From Metallyticus violacea (Eukaryota > Arthropoda > Insecta > Mantodea > Metallyticidae): 64,000 nt of DNA. The notes beneath the pieces were generated by a model, which worked only from the letters and a program-made list of their open reading frames with translations, was not told where the DNA came from and did no database searches. The DNA is taken from NCBI GenBank assembly GCA_030762175.1, contig CM060837.1:5970001-6034000 (forward strand), written 5' to 3'. How positions within the stretch are numbered: position 1 is the stretch's first letter; each line of letters starts with the position of its first letter. Below, piece by piece: positions 11,045 through 22,524 of the stretch. The position numbers and the translations under genes are program-made.

Positions 11045-11510
11045 GGAAGTGACAATAATGAAACTAATATCACGTACAAATCACTGTTTCAGCTAACAAA
11101 ATATATGTGAAATTAAATTTCAGTGCGTGAAATTATGTGATATTTTAGAAGGGGTAAACCACGCTCAGTGATATTTAATGTTCAAAATTATCCGCCACTG
11201 AGCTCGCGCCACCCGCCTCTCCGCGGTATCCCTGGGGTGCATGGCTTGGCAAACACAATCAACGGCGCCGTCAAGGGGTGGAATATTTACGGGCACGGCC
11301 CAGTAAATCACACTGTCTCATGCGAGTCTTGTAACGTTTAGATAATACTGCAGTTCCTTCACAGAGAGCAGGCGACTAATCGAGTTCCACCAGTAATTAC
11401 GCCTATTCGCCACTGTATGGTCTGGCGAACCGTTAAATGTATCAGCACCAGCTTTCGCGTAGGCATATAGCGATCATTTGGTAGTCATGGAGACCGCGCG
11501 ATCTTATAAC
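11045..11510. other. Spacer with a GC-richer block
   Basis: No recognised gene. The segment 11185-11420 is clearly richer in G+C than its surroundings, but it contains no long frame or known repeat that I can identify. Confidence 0.4.
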
Positions 11511-11729
11511 CAGAGCCCGGAAGCTCAGGCATTTGTTTTGGTTGAAATAGGCAGGCAAAAAGTCGCTTATAATATTGCACAATGCAGTAACATAATTAAA
11601 ATATGCATTTATTTAAAGTGTAAACAGAGAGTAATATCACTCATTATTAACGAAAATAGATATTTAAGATACATAATAATCTATATCAACAATTAAGCTT
11701 ACTTTTCTTGTTTACAAGCAACAACAAGT

Positions 11730-11730
<1 letters not shown>

Positions 11731-11773
<43 letters not shown>

Positions 11774-11774
11774 C
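11731..11774. repeat. Poly-T tract
   Basis: A run of about 44 T inside hAT copy 1 at a place where copy 2 has ordinary sequence. It looks like replication-slippage expansion or an assembly-sensitive homopolymer. Confidence 0.9.
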
Positions 11775-12055
11775 CAGGTATCAACTGTCATAGTCAGCCA
11801 CTTGCCAGGGAGAAAATTTTTCATCTTGGAAGAAGAAATTTTTCTACAACTGAAGTGATTGGAACATATTTAAAACAAACTATTTAGGAAGGATTCATAC
11901 AAGTTACTATAGAACATTGTCATTAAATTTTGATCAAAACAAAGTAAGTTTTGAACAGTCCTGGCGATTGAGCAAAAGCTACACAGTGGCTTCTGGTCGA
12001 GTTCATTTTCTGTATGAGTTTATACAGAAATCAGGTTAGTATCTCACTTCCGTAT

Positions 12056-12528
12056 TTTCCCCGTAAGGGGGGGGGGGGCGACTTCGCTCGTTGCTCTACA
12101 GATGCTTCAGGTGCGGACCCTGAGTACCCGGGTACTTATGACGTTACTAGAAGCAGCCGGACCGAACTTATTCGAGCCCCTTCCGTTGGGAAGTTGTCCG
12201 GATGGGTTGAACTCGGCGTGGCAGTGGTCTAGTAACACACCAGCAAATGAGTATCCAAGGCGGCACGGGATTCCCTAAATCACTGCCTGTCGTGGGGTGG
12301 TGGCTATCTTAATACTGAGGTCACTCACCTCTAATTGAGTAGGTCTATGCTAGACATGAGAACCTGGTAGCTAAGCGTTTGGGCAAATAGATCGTCTACA
12401 GCCGAAAGGCGAGTAGGTTTAGACTGTAGGTACCGTCCTAATGTAAAAATGCACTATGGACCACAAACCTCCGTGAATCTCTTTGGACATGCGGAGGGAT
12501 CCCTGATGTAAAAAAAGAAAAGAAAAAG
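12056..12528 (+). mobile_element. Unknown A-tailed insertion within hAT copy 1
   Basis: This 473-bp block is absent from the otherwise colinear hAT copy 2. It is GC-richer than its host, starts with a G-run near 12067-12078 and ends in an A-rich tail (AAAAAAAGAAAAGAAAAAG, 12510-12528). It is flanked by TTCCGTAT (12048-12055) and TTCCATAT (12529-12536), an 8-bp duplication with one mismatch. This is how a retroposed SINE or truncated LINE 3' end looks. I see no tRNA boxes and do not recognise the family. Confidence 0.6.
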
Positions 12529-13418
12529 TTCCATATGAGCACATTGTAGGGACGTTTTATTGCACAGCTGTACCGCTCTCATCTTTCTCGCTTGCAATTG
12601 TTTGTTACATTTATGCAGCTGAGAAGTTAACCCCACCTTAATTTCCTAGAATTGTCTCGCGCACATTGATATGTCATTCGCCAGGACTATTCAAAACTAC
12701 AGTACTTCTCTCATCATTTCCATTTCCTTATGTTCGTATGCCCGAGGTAACAGCACGCTCCTTTCACTAACGAAGGTTCTGCTATTTAAAGAGCTAAAGT
12801 GAATGGATTGAAGAGAAAGTTTTGACTGCTTAAAAAGAAATAAACTTATAACAAGGCTTTGAATAGATTTTTTTTGTGAGGTGAATACGTTATTTAATTT
12901 TTATAACTTTTTTTTCACTTTTATGTATTGAAATTCTTTATGTGCTTTTTAAAAATGCGTAAACAAACGCAAAAAATCCATAACTATCCAAAAGAGGCAA
13001 AAAGGAAAAATAAAAACTGGCCCTACCGACCCCAAATGTACATTTCTATCCGACTCTTAAATATATCCACCCAAGTAGAAAAGACATTTTGGTTAATTTC
13101 CGAGCTCTGCTAAAAAGGATATAATTTCATCAGTTATATTTCTCGTGCAGGTAAATTCCCTTTTAAAACTTGCTTGCTTAAGGGGATACAAAAGTGAAAA
13201 AAGTGATATTTTTGATCAAAAAAACTTTTTGGCTATAAAATACTTTGAAACCCATAGAACATCTTTGATAAGTTTCATGCGCATATGCCCTCGATATTTT
13301 TTTTTTTGCAGTCATTTTCAAATATTTCTGTACTCTTTAAATTCCCATCTCTTGGCCTTTAACTTTAAGGCATCCAAAATCTTAAACGGCTTTTCTTTAG
13401 TATGTTTTTCTGTACTCA

Positions 13419-14194
13419 AAACGACAATGTCTAAAAATGTATACACACTTCAAGCAAGGAAAAAACTGTATTAACATAACAAAACTTAATTCACACAAAC
13501 AGAAAATAATGAGCACTAATCATCTTACAGTTTTACAGTTACAACAGTAGCTCAAAATGCCCACCATCGGCATCGATACACTTCTGAGTACGTTGAACTA
13601 CTGATTGAGTAACGTTTGCGAAAGTGTCCTCAGCGATTGCAGCACATGCCGTTTCAATTTCTTCCCGAAGTACTGTCAGTGTTGCTGGTTTTCTACGGTA
13701 TACAACATACTTAAGAGTTCCCCATAGGTAGAAGTCCAACGAAGTTAGATCCGGAGAACGCGGTGGAAACTTAATCGGACCTCTTCGTCCTATCCAATAC
13801 CTTGGAAGATTGTCATCAAGGTACGCACGTACATCTCGGTGGTAATGTGGTGGTGCACCATCCTGTTACATCGATACCACGAGTCTCAAATTTGTCACGA
13901 ATGCGTGCAATTGTTACTCACGTCGGCGGTTCTTTCTGTACACACGTCTGCATTGCCTTTTGAACTTCAACAACATTCTCGATTTTCCATTACCACTTCA
14001 AAATTGCTTTTCGATGTTCAAACGATAATCTTGACTTCATTTTGTTGTAGCAACGCTAGCATAACGTAATGTGGGTCACATCTGTTTACAGAACATCACA
14101 CTACACATTACTGTTGTTTTTCGGTTCAACTTTTAAATATATTAAATAGGTATCTACTATGAAAGTGTGTAAACATTTTTTGACACCGTCGGTA
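13419..14194 (-). mobile_element. Short DUF4817-type element T1, copy 1
   Basis: A 776-bp element. The right end on the minus strand from 14194 reads TACCGACGGTGTCAAAAAAT followed by GTTTACACACTT; the left end near 13419 carries the diverged matching repeat (GTCTAAAAATGTATACACAC). It contains a transposase with a central deletion. Copies with different deletions are at 27143 and 48368. Confidence 0.85.
13539..14042 (-). pseudogene. Internally deleted DUF4817/DDE transposase (T1 copy 1)
   Basis: On the minus strand the N-terminus (MKSRLSFEHRKAILKW, then NVVEVQK and IARIRDKFETRGI) is a DUF4817-like helix-turn-helix. It then jumps to the end of the second catalytic block (APPHYHRDVRAYLDDNLP), followed by IGRRGPIKFPPRSPDLTSLD with the third catalytic Asp and FYLWGTLKYVV. 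The last 66 codons (13539-13739) are open and end RTQKCIDADGGHFELLL, the family's normal C-terminus. The first catalytic Asp is deleted, so no active enzyme is possible. Confidence 0.85.
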
Positions 14195-15341
14195 TAGCTT
14201 GAAGACGTTCTATAGACCACACTTTATAATAGATAACTGTTTTTTTTAAAAAGAAAAAAAGAAAATAGATGCACAAAAATTAGTACAGTCAGTCACCATT
14301 TTTTCATCATGTTTTATTTTATTTTACAATATCTGTACTTATTGCAGTGTGTTCATTTACATGGTGTATTTTTTAAGTGTCCCGGGCATTGCAACCTTTT
14401 TTCCCCCGAATTCTTGCCTTAGTCGCAAGTTGACACTATTAAAAGTATTTTAGTTTTGCGCATATTACTAGCGGTTAAATTTACGCCAGGACTGTACGTA
14501 GATTGGCAGAGTGTTTAAGGGAAAATATTGGGGAGAGTAAAGGAAATTGAGAAAGTAGGTGTAACGTGGGAAGGAAATAGAAGGAAATGAAGAAGTGAAC
14601 ATAAAGGAAGGAATACAGTGGCTGAAGTGAAATATATGGTCAATAAAGTTGGTTCTTGGAATTCTGTGCTTTGCTTTAATCACCGTGTTAGGATCGGTAA
14701 ACATTTGTACGTGGAAAACTTTATACGCTCTCCTCTTTAGCTTCCGACAAAATGGTAGAAAGAGCTTCAGTTAGTCAGGTGTTCCGCAGTTAAGGAGATT
14801 TGGTCTTAAAATGTACATTGAAACTAAAGTTATGAGACATCTATTTGCATTACATTCTTTGCTCTGCTGTTATCAAAATGACAAGTGTTTGAGGGCACTG
14901 TGCTGTGTACAGAATACAAGCAGCAGACAAGACACAGTGAAAATAGTACGTTGTCATAGTAACCTGCTAAACGAAGTTTCAAACCCATATTTCTAAAGGG
15001 TTGGGGAGCTGGCGGGATTCAAAGAGTAAATTCAAACAACAGCAACAAATGAATTGAATAGAACAGTTACTACAGGAAAAAATATTTAGACGGAATAAAA
15101 GAATGAAGAAACGAAAGATGTGTTAGCTTTGTTCAAAAGCTAAAATAATAAGAAAAAATACAGAGATAGCACAAATTAAGTAATATAGACAACCATAACA
15201 TTGTGCAGAACTGTTATTTGATAAAAAGGAAGAGTAAATAATTATAAAGCTATAAACAAATAGAAACAAAATAATTAAAGGGGATTTAAGTGAGACCAAA
15301 AAAAGGGAAACCTCCACATTATGATAACATCAATATAGAAA
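14195..15341. other. AT-rich spacer
   Basis: No gene, RNA or recognised repeat. The short open frames here have no domain signal. Confidence 0.5.
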
Positions 15342-15601
15342 CCGCATGGGTGGCCACGGTCGTTAAGGCGCGGACTCCTGAGCGGGAGGTTTGAGGTTCG
15401 AATCCCGCCACGACCGTTCTCCCTAACTGTTTTTTTTTTTCTTTCCAGGTTTTCCCCATAAAAGGCAAATGCAGGGGAGATACCCTAAAGCTAGGCCTGG
15501 AACGTTTCGCTTCTTATAAAATGCTTTCCCATATAATTTCACATCATGTATCATCAGTGTCACCATCTGTGGTGCCTGAGTAGTAAAAACGGGCGTTAAA
15601 C
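15342..15601 (+). repeat. SINE-B copy, full length
   Basis: CCGCATGGGTGGCCACGGTC head, A-box/B-box tRNA region (B-box GGTTCGAATCCC), T-run expansion in the linker, then the body and GGGCGTTAAAC at 15591-15601. Confidence 0.9.
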
Positions 15602-15884
15602 ACAATTCAAATAAAAAAACTCAATGTAGAATTTGGAAATATGGAGCGAATAAATTAAACACAGACATATAGACAGATAACGGAGTTTTACAAACTATAA
15701 ATGTACATTAACTTTTATATTACATTCATTGAATGGGTTCAGAGACCGTACATAAACCGGATGGTAGGTGCATACATTTTTGACATCTCTTTATGAGAAT
15801 GAAAACGGGCAGTTTAACACCTCATTTAATAACGGGATTTTTCTGCTTCATCCTCCAAACCACCAGGACATCTCTTTAAAAAAG

Positions 15885-16195
15885 TATTCATTACTCGCCG
15901 CAATTCATTTTGAGAAAGACGGACAATTTTCTGACGAATATTATCTTTGAGTTCTTGTATGGTGTTTGGGTTCGTCTTGTACACGGCATTTTTTTAATTT
16001 ACCCCAGAAATAATAATCGCAAGCTGTTAAATCGGGAGACCAAGGGACCCACAAATCACTACTAATAACTTTGTCTTGTGGAAACACATTGTAAATTGCT
16101 CTCATGGAATTATTCGCAAATGTGAGCGGTCGCAGAGTTCTGTTGAAAAAATGCATAATCAAATCGATTACTTCTCTGAAAAAAGAGGTTAGCAT
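15885..16195 (-). pseudogene. DUF4817-type transposase C-terminal half
   Basis: The minus strand reads QQNSATAH (frame-shifted), then NNSMRAIYNVFPQDKVISSD, WVPWSPDLTACDYYFWGKLK with the third catalytic Asp, and QELKDNIRQKIVRLSQNEL toward 15885. The second catalytic position reads QQN where the family has QQD, so that Asp is lost. The N-terminal half is absent. It belongs to the same subgroup as the relic at 17795-18420. Confidence 0.8.
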
Positions 16196-16734
16196 GGTTT
16201 CATAGAAGTAACGGAACCAACTGTATGCTCAAAAAAGTCCTATTGTTCTTTCACCACTAGTTAACACATAAAGACACGCTGTGCCGTTTAAACACACGAG
16301 GCGTAATACATTTTATATATGCTGTCAAATTAAGAAACGAACAACACAACACACATCCGGGAATAGCTGCGCTACTACTGCGACAGTCAACAAGTAAGCA
16401 AGCAGATTTTATACCCTCTCCACTGCGCGGCAAATAAGCGGGAGCTTGCTGAGAGGAAAAATAGGAAACGGGGAAAACATTACTGATAGCACTGTACTTC
16501 TGCCAAAAATGGAGAATGCTTCGAGTATCTCTGAGATAAATTCCTTCAGTTGTCAGAAGCTAAGTTAAAGGATGGCATTTAAATTGGCCCAGACATAGGT
16601 AGAACTATGACTGAAATTGAAACAGAAGCGTGCTAAGTTCCTAGAAAACCACACGATTCGCAACTATGTAATGATCGTGGAAAATATACTGGCAGAGATT
16701 CAAAGCCTTAGGATGCTGAATGCGTTTATAACTT
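16196..16734. other. Unassigned spacer
   Basis: No feature is recognised between two transposase fragments. Confidence 0.4.
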
Positions 16735-16990
16735 ATAATTCGGTTGGGAGAAGCTCAATCACCCGCCATACAGCCCCGATCTCGCGCCTTCTGACTACCA
16801 CTTGTTGTTGAACATGAAGCGTGAACTCGGAGGAAGGCGCTTTGACAGCGATAAAACGGTGTTCAGCAGTGACTGTCTTCACTGGCGGCATCTTTCTTTG
16901 AAGAGCATATAACAATTGATTTCCCGCTATGACCAATGCCTGAACAATGGTAGCAACTATTGTCGAAAAATAGGTCATGGAATGCTCTTT
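16735..16990 (+). pseudogene. Mariner transposase C-terminal fragment
   Basis: In one frame the plus strand gives EKLNHPPYSPDLAPSDYHLL, including the third catalytic Asp in the intact mariner signature SPDLAPSD, then MKRELGGRRFDSDKTV. After frame breaks comes LISRYDQCLNNGSNYCRKIG, the usual end of mariner transposases. Everything upstream is missing. It is not close to MarA, MarC or MarE at the residue level. Confidence 0.8.
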
Positions 16991-17285
16991 TATGTACAAA
17001 TAAATGTTGTGAAAACAAATATTTTATGCCTTTTTTCCAAACCGTTTCCGGACACGTCTCGTGCTAAATGCAATAAAGTCACACTCATATTATCAAAAAT
17101 GTCAATGCATTGCTGAAAAATAGACGTGACAGAGAAAATCTGAACGCAGTTTTGGATTCATCATCCCAAGAAACTATAAATGTACTACAAATTGTAATAA
17201 AAGTTTTAATGACCCTTCATTTCGTAGGCCTGTATTATTAAACATGTTACCCCAATGGAATCAATTCTGCTTTTTTTCATTTCAT

Positions 17286-17735
17286 GATTTGCCATTAGCA
17301 ACAAAAAATAAAATTTTCACTGATCTCTTTGATGATGACACCAGGGTAATTGTTTCCTACAAAAAACATTAATCATCTAACACAAAAAACGAATTAGTGC
17401 TCAAATGTATGTGTTACTGGTTTAAAGTTAACAATTTATCGTTAAATATTGATGAAACGAACGTTATAACATATAAATCACCAGTTTACATATAGGAATC
17501 AATAATTAACTATTACAGCCGACAGATGTCAAGTTTTCCAGGTCTGCAAGTTGATAAATATGTAAATTGGAAAGTATGTATCAAATATACATAATAACCC
17601 ATGAAACAAAATGCGGTGTTTTGCCTACGTCAAATGTAAGTGATACTAACATAACTAATTGACAAGTTTTTACTTACGAACTTTATGAAAAGTGGTGCTG
17701 AAATTTGCCATCCATAACCAGCTGTTGAATAAATT
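17286..17735 (+). pseudogene. Non-LTR retrotransposon reverse transcriptase fragment
   Basis: The plus strand reads DLPLATKNKIFTDLFDDDTR, WFKVNNLSLNIDETNVI, then LQVDKYVNWKV, CFLRQM and a decayed MKSGAEI block. This is the palm/thumb part of a Jockey/CR1-like reverse transcriptase: the active-site box, usually F/Y-ADD, is here FDDD, followed by the conserved W...N.LSLN.DKT. There are several stops and frameshifts. It is a truncated, dead LINE piece with no tail identified. Confidence 0.75.
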
Positions 17736-17794
17736 TGGTTATTGTTTCAGTTTTTCCGCAGTGTAGGTTTTTTTTTTTTTTTTGTTTTGTTTGT

Positions 17795-18420
17795 GGTATT
17801 AATAATTCACCCTACAGACAAAAGCCGCAAGGTGTCAGGGTACCGAGAAGTCCACAAATCCTTACTAATAACTCTGTCATTCTGAAACACTCTTTCAATT
17901 TTTCTCATCGAAATATTCGCTTTATGAGCTATGGCACAGTCTTGTTGGAAAATGGCGAAATTGCGCTTCTTGTTGGTGAATTCTCTAATAAAGAGGACAC
18001 AAATACCAAAGTTGTGGATTTAACCTTACAATTTAGTAGCTATTTGACAAGAAATGCCTGTTTGCTATGAAAGTGTCTAAGTGATTTTGGAGGAATTCTC
18101 CATGCGAAATGTTTCTTCGGTGAGAACCCTACGCTGTTTGAGGAATGTACATCCTCACGGCCGGTGTCAATTATGTGAGCTGAGTCTTCCGGGCTCTAAG
18201 GTCGTGGTCCGATGGGATTCTTCTCGTTCATCCTCCTGACGTTTTGTCCACGACTGCAGTGGACAATTTCCTCTTCTGGTATCTTTCTGCATCTATTGTC
18301 ATCTCGTAATCAGGGAACTGCAAACGAAATACTGCACGACGAACATGAGCAGCAGACTCGTATTTGTGGTAACATTTACACAATGCGTTGTTCAACTGTC
18401 CCATCTTGGCGAAGCTCAAC
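17795..18420 (-). pseudogene. DUF4817-type transposase relic, C-terminus lost
   Basis: The minus strand begins with an open 63-codon stretch (18228-18419). Its AKMGQLNNALCKCYHKYESA and VRRAVFRLQFPD segments fit the DUF4817 helix-turn-helix (family pattern: ...Y..Y.S...VRR.FR..FP). After a degraded centre, 17800-17960 gives IFQQDCAIAHKANISMRKIE, with the second catalytic Asp, then VISKDLWTSRYPDTL where the family has WPPRSPDLTPCD. The coding region stops there. It is the same subgroup as 15885-16195. Confidence 0.75.
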
Positions 18421-18440
18421 TACTGTACTGCTTCGAAGTG

Positions 18441-20879
18441 ATGTTTAAGGAGAGGAAGAAGGACTTATAGTGGAAAATGTGGAGAGCCATTCACAGACGA
18501 CGGATTCAAAACACCGCGTATGCGCGATAGTTTTACGTGATAGCTCCATATTTAATTTTATTTGAACCTATACTTTCATAAGAGTCATTATCCTAAAATC
18601 TAGATTCCTTTATGAACACTATCTTTCCAACTTGAACATTGTTTTCATTGTTGAATATAGTCCCATTAAGGTCTACATATTTATTCCGCAGATGTTTAAT
18701 CAGTGTTTAATGCCTGTTTTTACTAGTATATATCGAGGTTGGAAGATAGATTGCCTTCTTGAAAAGAAAATCTGTTGAGTATTTAGCAAAAAGTGCAGTG
18801 TTTTCATAAGAGAGGCACATTTAGAACAAAGGTTGGTGTAATAAGGGGCGCCGCTTGTCCCAGATATAAACTTGTGAAAATGAAACTCGACGACATAGAA
18901 GATAAAGAAAATATACTCATAGTATCAGTTCCGAAGACAAAACACACCGGTCGGTGAGAAGGTTCACTGTTGTGAGCATTTACAGAAAGTTTGTCTCTCT
19001 GCATCCGAAACACTTTGTTTATTTGTGAATTACAGAAACGGAAATTGTACAGTACAGCCAGTTGAATGAACACAGTAGGATTGTTTGGAAAGAAAGTTAA
19101 ACTAGATAACCCCTCTCCTTATACTGGACATTGTTTTTGGAGTTCTACATTATTTGTGGATTCTGGAGGATGTACTAAGATTCAAGAAACATGGTGGTTT
19201 AAGACCATCGGCGGTTGCAAAGTATGACTTCTTGAAAAGCAATGTCGAAACTTGCACTAGGATTATGGAAAGGATGAGTATCCTGATGAAGAAAGCAACA
19301 ATGATGGCGCTTTCGCAGCAGCGAGGGGATGCCATGAATCTATGAAGAATTGTGCACCCCAGTTACGAAGCATGCTGTTATTTTAGATCCAACTATTGTT
19401 AATAATGTGCCAGGAATTAATTTTACCCAGTATACCTTGTGTAGTATAACTATTTATACTAACAGCAAGTAATTTGCATTGTTTGAATAATATCGTAAAT
19501 TTGATCTATTAAATTGTATAATATAAAAGACTGCTACTTTCAGTTGTTATTTATAAAACAGAGATATAAAGCTACTATTGCAGGACTATCTTCAATTGTT
19601 TTATTTTAAACTGCTAGACTGCTACTAAAATTAGGTAGGCATTAGTTACATTATATTGTGAATATATAAAAAGACTAAGAACTTGTGCATTAGCTCAGAA
19701 AAAGGAAAATAATTATTAAATATGGTTCGACATTGTATAAATTTAAATTTTTCATAAAGAAGTAAAACTGTCCATTCTTACCCCACTTTCCCCTAAGCAA
19801 TATTAGCACACTGTAAGAGCACTATTTTTCTCTCGTCGCTTTTTGTCCATTAAGTGAAGCATATTCTGCAAACCTACACAGAATATAAGCACGTAAAACG
19901 TTCTTTACGTGAGTGCTTAGTTTATCAGGGTGAATTATAGATCCTAAGATGCCCAAACAATTAGATAATGTTATTAATCTCATTAGTGAGTCAAGTTAAT
20001 TCAATAATGTAATTAAGTGGAATGGCTTGAGATGGTGTTAGTATATTGAACAACGTTTTCCACTGCAGTAACTTCAGCGGTCGTTATATCATATCTCTCA
20101 GTATAAAAACAGAGTTGTAATGCAAGCGGTAAGCAAGCTATTAAAAGATTATGGCAACACGTAAAGTCTATAAATTTTGCTTATATGCAACTTGAAGAGG
20201 CAGAAGAACCTGTTATGACGCGTTACATCGCCATGTCATTCCTTGCAATATTGGGAAAGAATAATATTGATGATTTTACAAAAAAAAGTTGAAGTTCTTC
20301 TTTTCTTATAAATCGTACCTTACATTCAATTATTGTATAATAACAAATACTGGTTTGTGGTACGATTCACATTTATTTATTAAGCTAATTGAAAATGGAA
20401 TTTAATGGAGTTTATAACCAAACAAACAAAAGCAGTAAGTTATTTTGACCATCCTATTTATATTTTTGAGACATATTCCAAACTTAAATACATGGCAAAT
20501 GTTTGTGTTTAAAATTTATATATATTGAAAAATAGGCACGGCATAATCAGGTGTTAGTGAAGTTTTGTGGCCTTGCTTGTGCTTGTGCTAGTGTCATATA
20601 TAGACAATTGTGGAAAAGATAGGTGAATATACACTATTAAAAATAATACAATATCTATTTAAAAATATGCGATGGACACTATTAATGTAAAATTTATTTT
20701 CAATACGATGGTAAGTACGTTACAAATTGATGTGGGGTAATACATGTTTGAATGAGGCACCTAAGATTATTGACACTACATCAAATATACAAAACCCTCG
20801 TTTGGATGCGTGGCCGGCTTAAAGGGGATTTGCTTGGCTCCGAAAAGCACGCTATTTGCTGGCGGAGTCGGATATTCAT
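18441..20879. other. Long AT-rich spacer
   Basis: No confident gene. A short SINE-B 3' fragment (minus strand) is at about 18703-18728. A plus-strand frame at 19154-19345 is hydrophilic and protein-like (KSNVETCTRIMERMSI) but matches nothing I know; it may be another transposon scrap. Confidence 0.4.
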
Positions 20880-20889
20880 AGTCCCTTAA

Positions 20890-21040
20890 ATTCAAGAGCA
20901 TATATTTCTACAGCACACCAAATATGAATTCTTTGATCAAACAATAACATTTCATGTAAAAGATCCGGTTTTATTCTGCACTTCGGTGTCTATTGTTTTG
21001 TGTCGCTACATGGTCATGTAAATAAAATCATGCTTCGTCC

Positions 21041-21042
<2 letters not shown>
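20890..21042 (-). pseudogene. DUF4817-type transposase scrap ending at a homopolymer
   Basis: The minus strand reads FTDEA, FYLHDHVATQNNRHRSAE, then FYMKCYCLIKEFIFGVL, matching the first catalytic Asp region of this transposase group (family: FTDEAWFHL.G.VN.QN.RYWS.ENPH). The poly-A tract at 21043-21080 sits directly before the FTDEA codons, so only this central piece survives. Confidence 0.7.

Positions 21043-21080
<38 letters not shown>
21043..21080. repeat. Poly-A tract
   Basis: About 38 A. An AATAAA lies about 17 bases upstream on the plus strand, but that sequence belongs to an antisense transposase relic, so it is not read as a polyadenylation site. Confidence 0.9.
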
Positions 21081-21083
<3 letters not shown>

Positions 21084-21214
21084 ATACACAAGGGACTAAA
21101 TGAATGCTGCACACTATGAAATTACGCTGTGCCCTTAGTGACAAACTCAAATCTGCAAATGCCAGACTACTCTATGAGAATACTTGCCCCTATGTTGCGT
21201 TTCTGTTCATACCA

Positions 21215-21372
21215 AAATCGTGAAATTTATTTGGGAGGAGCTCCGGCATTCACCATACAGCCTGCACCTTGCACCCTCCTACTTTCATGTGTTTGGCCAA
21301 ATGAAGAAATTTGGCTGTGAGCAGGTGGCTATTATTCCAAAAGACTGAGTTCTATGAATGGGGTATATTGAA
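21215..21372 (+). pseudogene. Mariner transposase scrap
   Basis: The plus strand reads EELRHSPYSLHLAPSYFHVF then GQMKKFGCEQV. This aligns with the mariner block HPPYSPDLAPSDFHLFG.LKK, but the third catalytic Asp of SPDLAPSD is lost (LAPSY). Only about 50 codons are recognisable. Confidence 0.65.
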
Positions 21373-22524
21373 ATTAGTGCCCAATGGTAGAAATGCGGCT
21401 TGTGTATGAATTATTTTGTCTTAATAAAGTTCTGTGTGTTACTTTATAATCTACCCTCATATTTTGAAATACCATAAAATTAAATTGATACCGTCCTGTC
21501 TCGCGTATTTTCACTTGTTGGTATTCATGTATATTCTTTTTGGTGACACGAAAGGCATGCTTCATTTTCGGTGCATGTAAGGCCACGTTTAATTTAATTT
21601 ATTTAGAGATAAATTGTTCCCATGAGCTTCTAGGATCACAACTATGATCGATCATTGTGCATCACATCTAGGTAAAGCTTCGTGATATTTCGTTTTTCAT
21701 AAATAATGCTTGCAAAAATTGATACCACTTAAAGCATTTTTTGCGGCATTTTATGAAGTTGTAGTGGACAATTCAAAGGACCTTTGATTGTCTTTCCTAA
21801 TTTGCTATTTATTTCTCTCTTTTGGTACGGAAGTTGTTCCCATGGCAACTGCTATTATAAGAATAACTACAATACAAAATTCAATAGCAGCAAGTTTCCT
21901 GTATTTCTTCTTTGTTAAGAAGTAATTGACCATGAGCTGGTTTGCTGTCATTCAGGTGTAACCACAAATTAAATAACGTAAATTTTATTGTTTTTTACAT
22001 AAACAAACGTTGCATAGTGTTGTAGAGAGGTCCGGTTGGAATTTCTGGTTCATTAAACAGAATTTGCACACGACATACCGTGCGTGATTGCTAAGCCATC
22101 TCTCCTCCCCTAATATGCTGGAATTGATCGTCCACACGGCAGCATGGGAAGTTAGTTTCCTAGCCCACCTGCATTATTTAGCATATTCCCGTGCAAAACT
22201 TTGTAAATTATTCTAAAAATTGCAGTGCCTCTGGATGTACTTTATTAATTTACCAGCCGATGTACATAAAAATTACTCTGGTTTTTTCTGTTTTTTCATA
22301 AAAGTTATGCACATCCAAATCTGCCCTAGGGTACAGATATAAAAAGATTAAAGTTTACAATGTAAATATAAAATTTAATGCCCCTTTCATTTTTCTCACA
22401 TAAATGGAAAGAGATTTGGGTGTAGAAACTTGACAGAAAACTATTTTTATCCTGATAATTTTAATTATCTTTTTCAAATTAGTTCCACTGGATGTAATGC
22501 ACTTGTCCCGGCGTTTCTATCATT
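21373..22524. other. AT-rich spacer
   Basis: No gene or repeat family is recognised. Confidence 0.5.

Larger units (their letters stand above)
11511..13109 (-). mobile_element. hAT element copy 1 (internally deleted, carries an insert)
   Basis: The ends CAGAGCCCGGAAGCT (11511-) and, on the minus strand from 13109, CAGAGCTCGGAAATT are hAT-type terminal repeats. The flanking 8-mers CTTATAAC and CTAAAAAG are diverged but both fit the hAT target preference nTnnnnAn. Between them the sequence aligns along its length with the second copy at 49766-50814, apart from a 473-bp insert (12056-12528) and a long T-run (11731-11774). The minus strand keeps the trace FKYVPITSVVE of the transposase dimerisation domain near 11800-11890. 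Only the 3' part of a transposase remains, so it would depend on another copy. Confidence 0.75.

Noticed and set aside
18228..18448. Plus-strand 78-codon frame
   Set aside because: The minus strand over the same bases encodes the DUF4817 helix-turn-helix of a transposase relic.
21021..21080. AATAAA followed 17 bases later by a long poly-A: a processed retrogene 3' end?
   Set aside because: The same DNA read on the minus strand is a DUF4817-type transposase (FTDEA...VATQNNRHRSAE) beginning right at the tract, so the signal is coincidental.
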